Assembly (NCBI GenBank): GCA_964549505.1
Contig: CAZJVD010000019.1
Span: forward strand, 1 to 50,222
DNA: 50,222 bases
Source: CAZJVD01 sp964549505
Lineage (GTDB): Bacteria; Bdellovibrionota; UBA1018; CAZJVD01
Reading direction: 5' to 3'
Of the stretch, positions 6,922-15,891 are shown piece after piece; within the stretch, counting starts at the first letter, position 1, and the number at the start of each line of letters is the position of its first letter. The position numbers were made by a program, and so were the translations under genes. Below the pieces are notes generated by a model. The model was not told the DNA's origin and searched no databases. It saw only the letters and a list, made by a program, of their open reading frames with translations.

Positions 6922-8946
6922 TCAGTAGCCCTCAAGATCAACTGAGTTTCCGAGCTCGTAGAGGTTAGCCATTATTGTCACGAGCTTCTCTAAAGAGTGC
7001 AGTTCATCCCGATTCGTAATGGCAAAGCGGACGCGACGGTCATGACTAGCGGGATTATCGATGTCGTCCAAAGCTTCGATAGAAGCTAGTTCCGCGCGCA
7101 TCTCGCGAAGATGGGTAATAATATGCATAGGATGCCCTTCTACCCAGACGTTCCGTGGCGTGCCGTCTTCGCGAAGTTCGACGAATCTAGCGCGGGTTTC
7201 ATGTAGGATATTTTGAATGCTACCGGGGTCCAACATTAGACGAGCAGCCTTTCTGGCTTCCGTATCGACGGCGTTGGCAAACTTCAGAAACCGCGGTGTT
7301 CCTGGATCTAACACAATTCCTACTGTCTGCAGACGCTGTCGAAGATTTTCATGAGCAGCTACGAGCTGTTCTTCGTCGCCGTTCCATGCGTCTAAGATAG
7401 TTTCCATTCGCGTTCTCTGTTGTGCGAGTTCGCTTCTTACAGCGCTCCTTGAAATGCGCTTTGAATTCTCCGTCCGCGCTATTTCAATTGCTTCTTCCTT
7501 GAATCGGCTTCTCCAAGGAGAAAAGTATGGACCTTCCGCAAAGGTGCCGGAATCAGGGTAGAAACCAAGAAAACTACCTTCAGTGCCAACCGTTCTGTCA
7601 TGTATCGACGATCCAAGGTTTGCTCCTGTGTCGATATCCATGAAATAGTATTCTAGTAACCACGCCTTCGCGAACCCTTTCGGCTGTCCATAGCGTTCGG
7701 CGCTTGCTTCAAGTGCTCGAGCGAAGTTTAGAATATCCGCTTTCTCTAAGGATATGGCGGCTGAAAGGAGCCATTGAAACCGAGCTGGATCTTGCAGTTT
7801 GATATTTTCTACATTTTCAAAACAATCGTCTGCTCGGCAATGAGAGCGAGGTGCGATGACAACGCGCAACTGCGCTAACGTGCTTGCGACATATGCTTCG
7901 CTTTCAAGGGGTGCTTTCAGTAGGTTCGAGCGATCTTGTAGTGCCCAGAAATGTTCCGGCTCAGCAAGCCTGAACTCGACAAACTTGGGGCCTCCAACCG
8001 TCGCTTGATACATGTAGTCCGTGTTCACGAAAGGGTGGTCCACTGCGAGTGGTTCAAAAGCGAATGCGATTGCCTCAATCAATGCTTCTGTCTCCGATGT
8101 ATGCATGGACCAAAAGTTTCCATATGTTCCCCTGTAGGCCGATGTTCCGAATCGGTTATCATGACGAACAGGAACGGAATCAACAGCGAGCAGGCCTCGC
8201 TTTTTCCATACTCGGTCGACAAGAGTATGTGCTAGTTCGTGCGAAAAGTAGTTTCCGATGACCCTATCGAGGACTCTCGCCATGAACGTCTTTTCGGTCA
8301 GCGGAGCCATGTAGATTGACCCCGACTGATGATCGAACCAGCTCGGCTCGAGAATCGTTCCGCGTAGCGCCGGCATTGTTTTCTGCTTGTCAGAGAGAAC
8401 GACCGTGACGACCCCTCCAGCATCAAAAGTCGCATCTAGAAGCGCCAGAAAACTGCTTGCCATTGCATCAGTCTGGTCGCTAGGTTCGTAATGCGGCGAT
8501 GGACGCTTGTCGAGAGTGTCCTCTACTCCATGCAGAAAAAGACTTAGTTCGGTAAATAGTGCGCTTCGAACGCCGGACTTACAGAGTGTACCGAGCGTTG
8601 CCTTTTTTCCTTTGTGAACCTTGAAGTCAAAGTACGTTGCAAACTTTGTTGGTGGCACCAAATACCCAAAGTCGCGCCCCGGACACATCACGACTTCTGC
8701 TTCCGGCTTTTTCGCTTTTAGTTCCAACGCTTCAGCGAGCGGAGTGGGTCCTGTTGTACGTCCGTAAGCCTCGTCTCGGCTTCGCGGTCTCGGCTCTCCT
8801 CCGCCGCCGTTGCCACCACCACTGCCGCCTTCACCCGTTTGTGGTGCGCGGTGGTGCGCAGCCGAGCCTCCTGGCTTCTGAGCTTCCGCGTGTGTTGAAA
8901 AAATAATCGTTATCAAAACAAGTGAGTTAAGCGTGAACGTCTTCAT
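6922..8946 (-). CDS. Secreted gluzincin-like zinc metallopeptidase candidate
   Basis: The product has 674 residues counted from the ATG at 8946. That start is preferred because it opens a classic signal peptide (MKTFTLNSLVLITIIFSTHAEA) and has a GAGG site seven bases upstream; a longer frame to 9054 would bury the signal. Residues 23-60 are a low-complexity Gly-rich linker. A zinc-binding HELAH motif is at 236-240 (NYFSHELAHTL). A glutamate-rich helix SETEALIEAIAFAFE about 45 residues later could give the third ligand, as in gluzincins. The C-terminal half is mostly helical and unknown. The gene overlaps the end of the TIGR02147 regulator gene by 20 bases, so the two are co-transcribed. The substrate is unknown; for a predatory-type bacterium, a role on cell-envelope or host proteins is a guess. 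Confidence 0.65.
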   Translation of the reverse strand: MKTFTLNSLVLITIIFSTHAEAQKPGGSAAHHRAPQTGEGGSGGGNGGGGEPRPRSRDEAYGRTTGPTPLAEALELKAKKPEAEVVMCPGRDFGYLVPPTKFATYFDFKVHKGKKATLGTLCKSGVRSALFTELSLFLHGVEDTLDKRPSPHYEPSDQTDAMASSFLALLDATFDAGGVVTVVLSDKQKTMPALRGTILEPSWFDHQSGSIYMAPLTEKTFMARVLDRVIGNYFSHELAHTLVDRVWKKRGLLAVDSVPVRHDNRFGTSAYRGTYGNFWSMHTSETEALIEAIAFAFEPLAVDHPFVNTDYMYQATVGGPKFVEFRLAEPEHFWALQDRSNLLKAPLESEAYVASTLAQLRVVIAPRSHCRADDCFENVENIKLQDPARFQWLLSAAISLEKADILNFARALEASAERYGQPKGFAKAWLLEYYFMDIDTGANLGSSIHDRTVGTEGSFLGFYPDSGTFAEGPYFSPWRSRFKEEAIEIARTENSKRISRSAVRSELAQQRTRMETILDAWNGDEEQLVAAHENLRQRLQTVGIVLDPGTPRFLKFANAVDTEARKAARLMLDPGSIQNILHETRARFVELREDGTPRNVWVEGHPMHIITHLREMRAELASIEALDDIDNPASHDRRVRFAITNRDELHSLEKLVTIMANLYELGNSVDLEGY

Positions 8947-9793
8947 TTGAGTCCTCAATGAGTTTAAAGAATTGAATATTGCATTGGTAAACGACGTCAC
9001 AGCTTCCGGCAGGCTCGTCCAGCAAGTTCGCAAGTTCTTTGCGAAATCGCTCAATACGTCGCTTTGCCTCCGCTATTTTTGCTCGAGACGTAGCGGTCGT
9101 ATGACTAAGAAACTCTCGCTGTTCCAATGGCTGGACCACTAGCTTTTCCTGTGCACGTTCCATCATCTGCGCGTGATGCCGTTTAAGTCCGGTATCGGGT
9201 TTGTTGTCGCCAACAATCAGCGTCTGATTTGTTTTACACAGCGATCCGTTGGATTTTCGCTCAAGCAATCCTAGTCGTACGAGTCGTTCTATCGCGTCGT
9301 TAACCTGACTTTCGTTCACGTTACCCCCAAGGCGCAGGCTTATCCATTTGGGGTCGGGGTTAAAATTCTTAAGATAGGTCAGTTCCAGTATCGCAAAATG
9401 ATGCCAATCAGCTACAGCCCGAAACCGATCAAGGCTAAGTGTCGAAAATTTATTCAACGGCAAAAGGGGAGCGATGAGATCCTCATAGAAGTGCTGCTCG
9501 GATTCGGTCTTCGCGTTGTGGCGTAAAACTAATAGATTGAAATAGTGTGCATCGGATTCTGTCATGGTGCCGTTGGAAATCAGCGCGCGGCTGATGCGTG
9601 CAGCTAGCTGTGCGTTGAGCTTTCGTCTTTTGTTGAGAATCATCGATAAAACGGCCGGGTGAGGAAGCTTAAGATCACGGCTCCACGACCGGAGCGAAAA
9701 CATACTATTTCGTTTCCGAATCCCAGCGTACACAGTCGTCAGATACTCGACTGGATCATGAAACTCTCTGACTGATGCCATGACGGTTTGCAT
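8927..9793 (-). CDS. TIGR02147/DUF4423 family predicted regulator
   Basis: The product has 288 residues. The N-terminus resembles a DNA-binding segment (FSLRSWSRDLKLPHPAVLSMILNKRRKL, about 33-60). A middle winged-helix-like region follows (about 118-190: WHHFAILELTYLKNF ... DAIERLVRLGLLERK). The end has the family hallmark VVYQCNIQFFKL (269-280), preceded by a basic helix RIERFRKELANLL. This is typical of the TIGR02147 family of Bdellovibrio-like bacteria and Fibrobacter. Members often sit next to secreted-protein genes, as here, where the metallopeptidase-like gene overlaps its 3' end. It may control that gene. An inverted repeat GTATCA-AAG-TGATAC at 9839-9853, just upstream, could be its operator. 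Starts at 9793 or 9781 are both possible. Confidence 0.85.
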   Translation of the reverse strand: MQTVMASVREFHDPVEYLTTVYAGIRKRNSMFSLRSWSRDLKLPHPAVLSMILNKRRKLNAQLAARISRALISNGTMTESDAHYFNLLVLRHNAKTESEQHFYEDLIAPLLPLNKFSTLSLDRFRAVADWHHFAILELTYLKNFNPDPKWISLRLGGNVNESQVNDAIERLVRLGLLERKSNGSLCKTNQTLIVGDNKPDTGLKRHHAQMMERAQEKLVVQPLEQREFLSHTTATSRAKIAEAKRRIERFRKELANLLDEPAGSCDVVYQCNIQFFKLIEDSNEDVHA

Positions 9794-9838
9794 TAGAAAG
9801 ATGTAATAGTGCCTGCAGTGCTGCGGGTCAAATGTTTT

Positions 9839-9853
9839 GTATCAAAGTGATAC
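9839..9853. promoter_or_regulatory. Inverted repeat upstream of the TIGR02147 regulator
   Basis: GTATCA and TGATAC flank a three-base spacer. The repeat lies 46 bases before the start of the regulator gene on the minus strand and fits an operator for a dimeric DNA-binding protein, possibly autoregulation. The six-base arms are short, so chance is possible. Confidence 0.3.
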
Positions 9854-9993
9854 TGAAATGTAACAGCCTTGAAAATACATAGGTTTTAGGCTTTGTGTCG
9901 ACCGAACTACCACTCGATTTACTGCGGCAAAAATCGTGAACCGTTTCAAGGGGTGCGAGGGGTGATCAGGGTTGCACAAAGTAAAATGTCACA

Positions 9994-10037
9994 TGATAAA
10001 TAAGTCAAGTAATATTGATAAATAACGCAAGTTATGC
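9994..10037 (+). promoter_or_regulatory. Tandem operator-like repeat before TA module
   Basis: Two copies of a 22-base unit stand head to tail (9994-10015 and 10016-10037). Both begin TGATAAATAA and continue with CAAGT and an A/T-rich tail. A period of 22 bases, about two helical turns, suits cooperative binding of the HTH antitoxin on one face of DNA. The second unit ends in TATGCT, a possible -10 box. The start of the toxin-like gene is 15 bases on. Confidence 0.5.
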
Positions 10038-10052
10038 TAAATTGGGTTCTCG

Positions 10053-10349
10053 ATGGCCAGAAGAACTTACGGCATTGGTATTACTGTAAACCATCGAGTG
10101 TTTACTAAGGTTGTTATTGACCCTCACTATGAAGAGAAGCACGCGGAATCCATTAACGATCTGATTATTTTGGATCTGGTAAAAATGTTAGATGGCGAGG
10201 TTCATTTAGCGAAAACCAAGGATGAGGAGGGGTTTGAGTATTTTGTCCGTGAGGGTTTAATCCACAAGAACAAAATGTATCGCCTCATTTGGCTGACCCA
10301 TGAGAATGAAATCTATATCGGTGTAGTGAATGCCTATCGAAGGGACTGA
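10053..10349 (+). CDS. Candidate toxin of a type II TA pair
   Basis: The product is a compact 98-residue protein made mostly of beta strands, ending YRLIWLTHENEIYIGVVNAYRRD. That shape and its position before a small HTH gene fit a RelE/HigB- or DUF4258-like toxin, which would act on mRNA or ribosomes. I cannot assign the exact family or see a certain active site. The downstream HTH gene starts three bases after its stop, the order often seen in higBA-type modules. Regulation is probably by the antitoxin at the tandem repeat 9994-10037. Confidence 0.6.
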   Translation: MARRTYGIGITVNHRVFTKVVIDPHYEEKHAESINDLIILDLVKMLDGEVHLAKTKDEEGFEYFVREGLIHKNKMYRLIWLTHENEIYIGVVNAYRRD

Positions 10350-10351
10350 CG

Positions 10352-10654
10352 ATGAAGTATCCAAGTAAAGAAAAGCTCAAAGAGATGGAAAAATTACTTA
10401 AAGACGTAGACGGCGCTAAGTCCTTGCCGAAGAACGCGACTCCGATCGATCGCCTCAAATACGACCTTTGTCGGGAAATCGTTTCGTACTTGGTGAGTAA
10501 CCGAATGAATCAGAAAGACCTAGCGGCTGAATTGAAGGTGGATCCCGCGGTAGTGAGTCGGATAGTGAACTATAATTTCGAGAGTTTTACGGTTGATATT
10601 TTGGGTTCTTATGTGTCTGTTTTAAGACCTGAAGTTCGATTTAAGGTCGGATGA
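10352..10654 (+). CDS. XRE/HTH antitoxin (HigA-like)
   Basis: The product has 100 residues. Its C-terminal half is a helix-turn-helix: NRMNQKDLAAELKVDPAVVS (about 50-69) followed by RIVNYNFESFTVDILGSYVS. This matches the small XRE antitoxins of the HigA/COG5606 kind, which neutralise the partner toxin and repress the shared promoter. The N-terminal 35 residues are charged and helical, and probably contact the toxin. The gene begins three bases after the toxin-like gene. No further same-strand gene follows; the next gene converges. Confidence 0.75.
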   Translation: MKYPSKEKLKEMEKLLKDVDGAKSLPKNATPIDRLKYDLCREIVSYLVSNRMNQKDLAAELKVDPAVVSRIVNYNFESFTVDILGSYVSVLRPEVRFKVG

Positions 10655-10692
10655 TGTTGTTAGGTAAACAAGTCCGCGCCTTACTTAATATT

Positions 10693-11277
10693 TCATTTGT
10701 GGGACATCACGCCTTGTTCGACGTCTCTCATGATCAGAGTGCAAGAATAACCGACCTTGTAATTACCTTGTGCATCTAGATCTGGCGCCAACACGGTCCT
10801 GCCAGAAGAATCGGTTACGTTCGTAACACCAATCGACCGTATGCAGCTGATATTCGTGCCTTCCTTTTTTAGCGTCTTGGGAGCCGGCTTTCCAGGAATG
10901 CTAATGAGAGCTTCACTTTCTTCGACGTGGACTGACATTTTTTTCCAAAGCAGATAGGCGACGTCGTCGTTTAATTGGATGACGCCCTCAAGGCCACCAA
11001 AAGAAGAGCTGATGGAGACGAAGGCAGGCGCCTCAGTTGTCCACGCTTGAGCCACTATCTTTTTGTCGCCGACTGAAGAATATTCTGTTTCATTCCAGGT
11101 AAACCCATCTTCCTCTATCTTTCGAGTAACGAGTGTTGCGTCGTTGCCTAGAAAGTCGCGGATGTTTTCGGTTTTCTCAGAGACAACCTTTTCCTGTGTG
11201 GCCCCCTGAGCGGTAAAGCCCGCTGCAGTCACGCCTAATCCACCCAAAACCACGATAGCCAGAATACCCTTTGACAT
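10693..11277 (-). CDS. Secreted protein of unknown function
   Basis: This encodes 194 residues with an N-terminal signal peptide (MSKGILAIVVLGGLGVTAAG, cleavage likely near AQGA at 27-31). The mature part is rich in beta-strand-like segments and has two cysteines (near 144 and 178) that might form a disulphide. No known domain is recognised. It is flanked by the convergent TA pair and by the upstream glycosyltransferase gene on the same strand, 75 bases away. It probably has its own promoter. Confidence 0.7.
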   Translation of the reverse strand: MSKGILAIVVLGGLGVTAAGFTAQGATQEKVVSEKTENIRDFLGNDATLVTRKIEEDGFTWNETEYSSVGDKKIVAQAWTTEAPAFVSISSSFGGLEGVIQLNDDVAYLLWKKMSVHVEESEALISIPGKPAPKTLKKEGTNISCIRSIGVTNVTDSSGRTVLAPDLDAQGNYKVGYSCTLIMRDVEQGVMSHK

Positions 11278-11352
11278 ATTTATACACCTATACAGTTTAA
11301 ATAATCAGACACCGAGAGACCTAGCACTCACGCTGGCGGTCTGGCAAGTGCA

Positions 11353-12222
11353 TTATTTCAGTGGCTGGCCCACGTTCGCTAGAGTGCGTCGTCTCAAGCC
11401 GTGCCAACAGGAGAGAACGCGTCTCCATACAGGAAGCAGAACGGGTCGCAGCCCAAGCGCTCCAAGTCCTTTGACCAATTGAATCCTTCGAAACTCGACA
11501 ACGCGTACGAAACCGTGACTGAAGCGTTGCGTGGGCGTGAATGCGTGCGCATGCCACGAGTGAATCATCTTGAACTCTCGGAACACGAGCGCTGTCTGAT
11601 CAGAACCCCCACCTCGATCGTAAGCCGCAAACACGAGGTTGGTGAATTCGACTTTGATCCCCATCTCGAGGCAACGCAGATGATGATCATAATCTCCCGT
11701 ATTTGTGACCGAAGTAATGAAGGGACCGACTTTCTTAAAGACATGGCTCGCATACAACATGGCCTGATGACAGATCCAATTGCGCCCAAGCAGCGCGGTT
11801 CTAAAATTTTTTGGAGAGAAGGCCGTGTAAAGAAACCGGCGATCACGAAACATCGCAGCTCCGCCGATCAGAATTTCGGGACCATTGGGGCTCGCTACGC
11901 TTTCAACTCCTTTCGAAAGACTCTCAAGATCCAGACATTCATCTCCAGAATTGAGAAACCAAACGATGTCACCTTGAACCATCTCAAGCGCGGCGTTCAG
12001 GGCGTCATAGATGCCCTTGGGTGCGCGGATTTCTCGTCGGTGATGAAGCTGGGGAAACCGCTTGAAAATCGGGTCATGTACCTCTGGAGACGAATCAACA
12101 ATCAGGTGTTCCCATGTGAACCGGGACTGGTCCAATAAGGGAAGCAGTGAAGCCAGCGTTCTTGTCAATCCCTCAGGGTCATTATAACAAATTGTGATGA
12201 TTGAGAGAGAGGGAGTGCGCAT
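11353..12222 (-). CDS. Family 2 glycosyltransferase
   Basis: The product (289 residues) has a GT-A fold. It opens with PSLSIITICYNDPEGLTRTL (4-23), the nucleotide-binding start of GT2 enzymes. WEHLIVDSSPE and KGIYDALNAALEMVQGDIVWFLNSGDE (about 89-115) follow, where NSGD occupies the usual DxD-type metal site. It would transfer a sugar from a nucleotide donor to a growing glycan on the cytoplasmic face of the membrane. It is the left edge of the polysaccharide locus and is divergent from a GT4 gene with only 30 bases between the starts, so both are probably controlled from that gap. Substrate unknown. Confidence 0.85.
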   Translation of the reverse strand: MRTPSLSIITICYNDPEGLTRTLASLLPLLDQSRFTWEHLIVDSSPEVHDPIFKRFPQLHHRREIRAPKGIYDALNAALEMVQGDIVWFLNSGDECLDLESLSKGVESVASPNGPEILIGGAAMFRDRRFLYTAFSPKNFRTALLGRNWICHQAMLYASHVFKKVGPFITSVTNTGDYDHHLRCLEMGIKVEFTNLVFAAYDRGGGSDQTALVFREFKMIHSWHAHAFTPTQRFSHGFVRVVEFRRIQLVKGLGALGLRPVLLPVWRRVLSCWHGLRRRTLANVGQPLK

Positions 12223-12252
12223 TCCTCGAAGATTTATGCCCGATGCGGTCCT

Positions 12253-13455
12253 ATGTCAAAGCTGACCGCCTTGCTTGTTTTCAATCAGTACCAACAGCTG
12301 GGCGGCGAAGAGATCGTCGTACAAAACGAAGCGCAGAATCTCCGGGACCATGGTCACGAAGTTCATGTTCTTTCGATCTCGAACCATGAGATTGTCACCC
12401 GATGGGATGTTCTCAACGTCGCTCTAAACGCGCCGTACTCCCAGCGCAGTCGCGTGATGTTGAAGGGTGTACTTTCAAAAATCAAACCCGACATCATGCA
12501 TGTTCACAATTTTTTCCCTCTTTTAACGCCTTCGATTTTTGATGCGTCCGATTCTGAGGGAGTGCCGTCGATTCTTACGCTTCACAACTATCGACTGCTT
12601 TGTGCAGGTGCGAATCTGAGCCGCGACGGAAAGATCTGCGAGATATGTGTCCGAGCGAGTCCCTATTCGGCCGTCAAGTATCGCTGTTATCGGCAGTCGT
12701 CTCTGGCTTCGCTTGCGGTCGCACGAATGATTGCCCGTCACCGCCGTGCGGGTACGTGGCAGAACCGGGTCACGCGCTTTATTGCACTTTCGGAATTTTC
12801 AAAGTCAAAGTTTATTCAAGGCGAATTTCCTCCGGAAAAGATTTCGGTCAAAGGAAATTTTATGAAAGATCCACTTCCGGATTCGCCCGAACATACGACC
12901 GCGGTTCCCGGAGGGCATTCGGCGCTCTACTTGGGACGGTTGAGCTCGGAAAAGGGAGTCCGTACGTTGATCGAGGCCTGGCGTTCGATGGATATTCCTC
13001 TGCGGGTTGTCGGTGACGGTCCTCAACTCCTTGCTTTGAAAGAGCAAGCCCCCCCGCCGCCCCTGGTCGAATTCTTGGGGCACTGCGACCGCGAAAAAGT
13101 TGAGCGTGAAATCAGGCGCGCGTCCTTTCTTGTGGTGCCCTCCGAATGCTACGAAACATTTTCGATGGCTACGATGGAAGCCTATGCCCACGGTAAACCC
13201 GTGATTGCCTCGCGCATCGGTGCGCTTCAAGAAATTGTGACGGACGGTGTAACTGGCCTCCATTTTGAGTCGGGAAATTCGGATAATTTGGTTGCGAAGG
13301 CAAAACAGATTTGTGAAAACCCCAAAGTCTACTCGGAGCTTTGTAGGGGAGCTAGGAACAAGTATCTTTCGGATTTCAGCCCAAAGGTAAATTACGAGAA
13401 CCTAGAGCAGATCTATCGGCAGGCCCAGATGGACTTTAAGCGGAAGACATTGTGA
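12253..13455 (+). CDS. Family 4 (GT-B) glycosyltransferase
   Basis: The product has 400 residues of the GT-B type. The N-terminal domain has QYQQLGGEEIVVQNEAQNLRDHGHEV (about 11-36) and DIMHVHNFFPLLTPSI (about 79-94). The C-terminal donor-binding domain has ALYLGRLSSEKGVRTLIEAW (about 224-243). The E-x7-E motif is ECYETFSMATMEAYAHGKPV (about 299-318). This layout is that of GT4 enzymes building lipopolysaccharide O-chains or exopolysaccharides. It starts a rightward run: the sugar dehydrogenase gene follows immediately and then an epimerase gene, suggesting shared expression. Donor and acceptor are not predictable. Confidence 0.88.
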   Translation: MSKLTALLVFNQYQQLGGEEIVVQNEAQNLRDHGHEVHVLSISNHEIVTRWDVLNVALNAPYSQRSRVMLKGVLSKIKPDIMHVHNFFPLLTPSIFDASDSEGVPSILTLHNYRLLCAGANLSRDGKICEICVRASPYSAVKYRCYRQSSLASLAVARMIARHRRAGTWQNRVTRFIALSEFSKSKFIQGEFPPEKISVKGNFMKDPLPDSPEHTTAVPGGHSALYLGRLSSEKGVRTLIEAWRSMDIPLRVVGDGPQLLALKEQAPPPPLVEFLGHCDREKVEREIRRASFLVVPSECYETFSMATMEAYAHGKPVIASRIGALQEIVTDGVTGLHFESGNSDNLVAKAKQICENPKVYSELCRGARNKYLSDFSPKVNYENLEQIYRQAQMDFKRKTL

Positions 13456-13480
13456 GATGGGCATCGTGAGGAGCACAAGC

Positions 13481-14854
13481 GTGAGTACGTTAGAAAATGT
13501 TTCCTGTGTTTCTGTGATTGGATTGGGAAAACTGGGTTCCCCGATGGTTGCCTGTTTTGCTTCCAAAGGGTTCAGGGTGATTGGTGTCGACGTCAATCCT
13601 GAGTTTGTCGCGAAAATAAATGCGGGCGAGGCGCCCGTTTTTGAACCTGGACTTTCGGAACGATTGCATGATTTTCGTTCGCGAATCTCAGGCACGGAGA
13701 ACTACTCGGCGGCGATCTCCGAGAGTCAGGCGAGTTTCATCATCGTTCCAACCCCCAGCCAAGCCGACGGATGGTTTTCGAATGGTTATGTGATCGATGC
13801 GTGCAAGTGTATTGGCGAGGTGCTCAAGAACAAGTCCGCCTATCATCTCGTAGTCATCACGAGCACGGTTATGCCAGGAGCTACCGACGGGATTATCCGT
13901 CAGACGCTCGAGCAGGCGAGTGGCAAGAAGGTCGGATCGGACTTTGGTCTTTGCTATAGCCCCGAGTTTATCGCTCTCGGGAGTGTCATTCGAGATTTCT
14001 TAAAACCAGATTTCGTACTTCTGGGTGAATCTGACTCCAGGGCAGGTGATCTTCTTTCGTCGATTTACCAGAAGGTTTGTGAAAACAATCCGCCGATCGC
14101 GCGAATGAGTCTGGTCAACGCCGAGCTGACGAAAATTTCGGTCAACACGTATGTGACAATGAAGATCACGTTTGCAAACATTCTCGCTCGCATTTGCGAA
14201 AGGTTGCCGGCCGCAGATGCGGATGTCGTTGCGAGCGCCATGGGCAAGGATACTCGCATAGGAACAAAATATTTAAAGGGTTCGCTTGGCTACGGTGGTC
14301 CCTGCTTTCCACGGGACAACTTAGCGTTTTCAAGGCTTGCGCGATCCTTGGGCGCGCCTGCCGTTCTTGCCGAATCGACGGATACCCTAAACCGTGCCCA
14401 GGTCAGAGAAATTTCGGAGATCGTTGAACGTCGCCTGCCGCGAGGAGCTAAGATCGGGATACTCGGACTTTCGTATAAACCGAATACGGATGTGGTCGAG
14501 GAGTCGCAAGGGCTTGAGCTGGCCCGAGCCTTATCGGCGAGCGGATTTGATGTCCAAGCCTTTGACCCTGCCGCGGGAGCGCGCGCCGAGCAAGCTCTTG
14601 CAGGTAGCCGTGTTCGAATTGCAGGTTCGATGAGCGAGTGCTGTGACGGTGTCCAAGGTCTTTTGATAACGACGCCTTGGCCAGAGTTCTCTCGGTTGCC
14701 TTGGGAGCGTCTCAACGGCAAAACAGGATTGATTCTAGACTGCTGGAGGATTTTAGATCCGGAGATCGTTCAAGCAGAAGCGCGTTGCGAATATCTGACT
14801 CTAGGTCGGTATCTCGGTCAGGAATCGGTGAGACAAGAAAGGGTGCCACTATGA
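13481..14854 (+). CDS. UDP-glucose/GDP-mannose dehydrogenase family enzyme
   Basis: The product (about 457 residues from GTG 13481) oxidises a nucleotide sugar to a uronic acid with two NAD+. The N-terminal Rossmann domain begins VSVIGLGKLGSPMVACFASKGF. The signature of the central and catalytic region is GSLGYGGPCFPRDNLAF, whose cysteine is the active-site nucleophile. The C-terminal domain has GILGLSYKPNTDVVEESQG. GTG 13481 is preferred because GAGGAG lies seven bases before it; ATG 13457, two bases after the previous stop, is an alternative. The stop overlaps the ATG of the next gene by four bases. Whether the substrate is UDP-glucose, UDP-GlcNAc or GDP-mannose is not settled. Confidence 0.9.
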   Translation: MSTLENVSCVSVIGLGKLGSPMVACFASKGFRVIGVDVNPEFVAKINAGEAPVFEPGLSERLHDFRSRISGTENYSAAISESQASFIIVPTPSQADGWFSNGYVIDACKCIGEVLKNKSAYHLVVITSTVMPGATDGIIRQTLEQASGKKVGSDFGLCYSPEFIALGSVIRDFLKPDFVLLGESDSRAGDLLSSIYQKVCENNPPIARMSLVNAELTKISVNTYVTMKITFANILARICERLPAADADVVASAMGKDTRIGTKYLKGSLGYGGPCFPRDNLAFSRLARSLGAPAVLAESTDTLNRAQVREISEIVERRLPRGAKIGILGLSYKPNTDVVEESQGLELARALSASGFDVQAFDPAAGARAEQALAGSRVRIAGSMSECCDGVQGLLITTPWPEFSRLPWERLNGKTGLILDCWRILDPEIVQAEARCEYLTLGRYLGQESVRQERVPL

Positions 14855-15891
14855 GTTCAGGAACAGGTAGAAACTTTGTTTGGACAGGTAAGAAAGCCCT
14901 GGTGACGGGAGGGGCTTCGTTTATTGGATCGAACCTCGCTGAAGAGCTGATCCGAAAAGGTGCTGAGGTCCGAGTCGTGGACAATCTCAGCAGCGGTCGA
15001 ATGGAGAATATTCAAAATCTTATCGACCAGAAAAAGATCGAGTTTATTAAGGGCGACCTGCTGGACCAGGAAACCTCGAGCCGAGCCGTTCAGGGGATGC
15101 ACCATGTTTTCCACTTGGCTGCCGATCATGGGGGGCGCGGATATGTTGATTTGCACCCAGTCGAATGTTCGACGAATCTGATCTTGGATGGGATGCTTTT
15201 TCGAAATGCCTTAAAAGCCGGTGTTGAGAAAGTGACTTTTGCGTCCTCAGGGTGCGTGTACCCCAACCACATTCAGAATAACGTCAAAGAGATCCTCTAT
15301 CTTGACGAGCAGAAAGTCGGTCCGCCGTACGATTCGGATAATCTTTATGGTTGGGCGAAGTTGATGGGTGAAATGACCCTTCGGGCTTACCACAAACAAT
15401 ACGGACTAAAGGCTGCCAGCTGCCGCTACTTCACGGTCTATGGCCCGAAAGGTGTTGAGAACCACGCGGTGATCGCAATGATTGCCCGAGCATTTATTAA
15501 AGAAACCCCCTTTGAGGTTTGGGGAACGGGTGAGCAGATTCGGAACTGGACCTACATCGATGATATTGTCCGCGGAACAGTCCTCGCGGCTGAACGTATT
15601 GATGACGGTACTGCGGTGAACCTTGGAACGATGGAGAGGATTCGTGTGATGGATGCGGTCCACGAAGTCTTGAAGATCACGGGTCATCAGGCTCCCATTA
15701 AGACTTTGCCCGGTATGCCAACAGGGCCGTACAACAGAGTGGCGGACAATCATTTAGCAAAAGAGCTGTTGGGCTGGGAACCCAGTGTTCCTTTCATGGA
15801 AGGCCTTCGACGGACAATCGACTGGTATTTTTCCGTCAAAAACCCCGTCGATGTGAAATCCTATTTCAAACGCATGCTGACTGAGCGCTAG
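14851..15891 (+). CDS. NAD-dependent epimerase, GDP-mannose 3,5-epimerase-like
   Basis: The product (346 residues) is an extended short-chain dehydrogenase/reductase acting on a nucleotide sugar. NAD binding is shown by LVTGGASFIGSNLAEEL (about 15-31), and the catalytic Tyr/Lys pair by YGWAK (about 170-174). The segments LAADHGGRGYVDLHP and FASSGCVYPN recall GDP-mannose 3,5-epimerases, which share the AAD-GG and SS-C-YP patterns; this subfamily call is tentative. The start ATG at 14851 overlaps the dehydrogenase stop by four bases. The two enzymes probably act in one sugar pathway, though an epimerase and a uronate-forming dehydrogenase need not be consecutive. Confidence 0.85.
   Translation: MSSGTGRNFVWTGKKALVTGGASFIGSNLAEELIRKGAEVRVVDNLSSGRMENIQNLIDQKKIEFIKGDLLDQETSSRAVQGMHHVFHLAADHGGRGYVDLHPVECSTNLILDGMLFRNALKAGVEKVTFASSGCVYPNHIQNNVKEILYLDEQKVGPPYDSDNLYGWAKLMGEMTLRAYHKQYGLKAASCRYFTVYGPKGVENHAVIAMIARAFIKETPFEVWGTGEQIRNWTYIDDIVRGTVLAAERIDDGTAVNLGTMERIRVMDAVHEVLKITGHQAPIKTLPGMPTGPYNRVADNHLAKELLGWEPSVPFMEGLRRTIDWYFSVKNPVDVKSYFKRMLTER

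Noticed and set aside
11401..12138. A 245-codon plus-strand frame
   Set aside because: It is entirely antisense to the family 2 glycosyltransferase gene, whose motifs are unmistakable.
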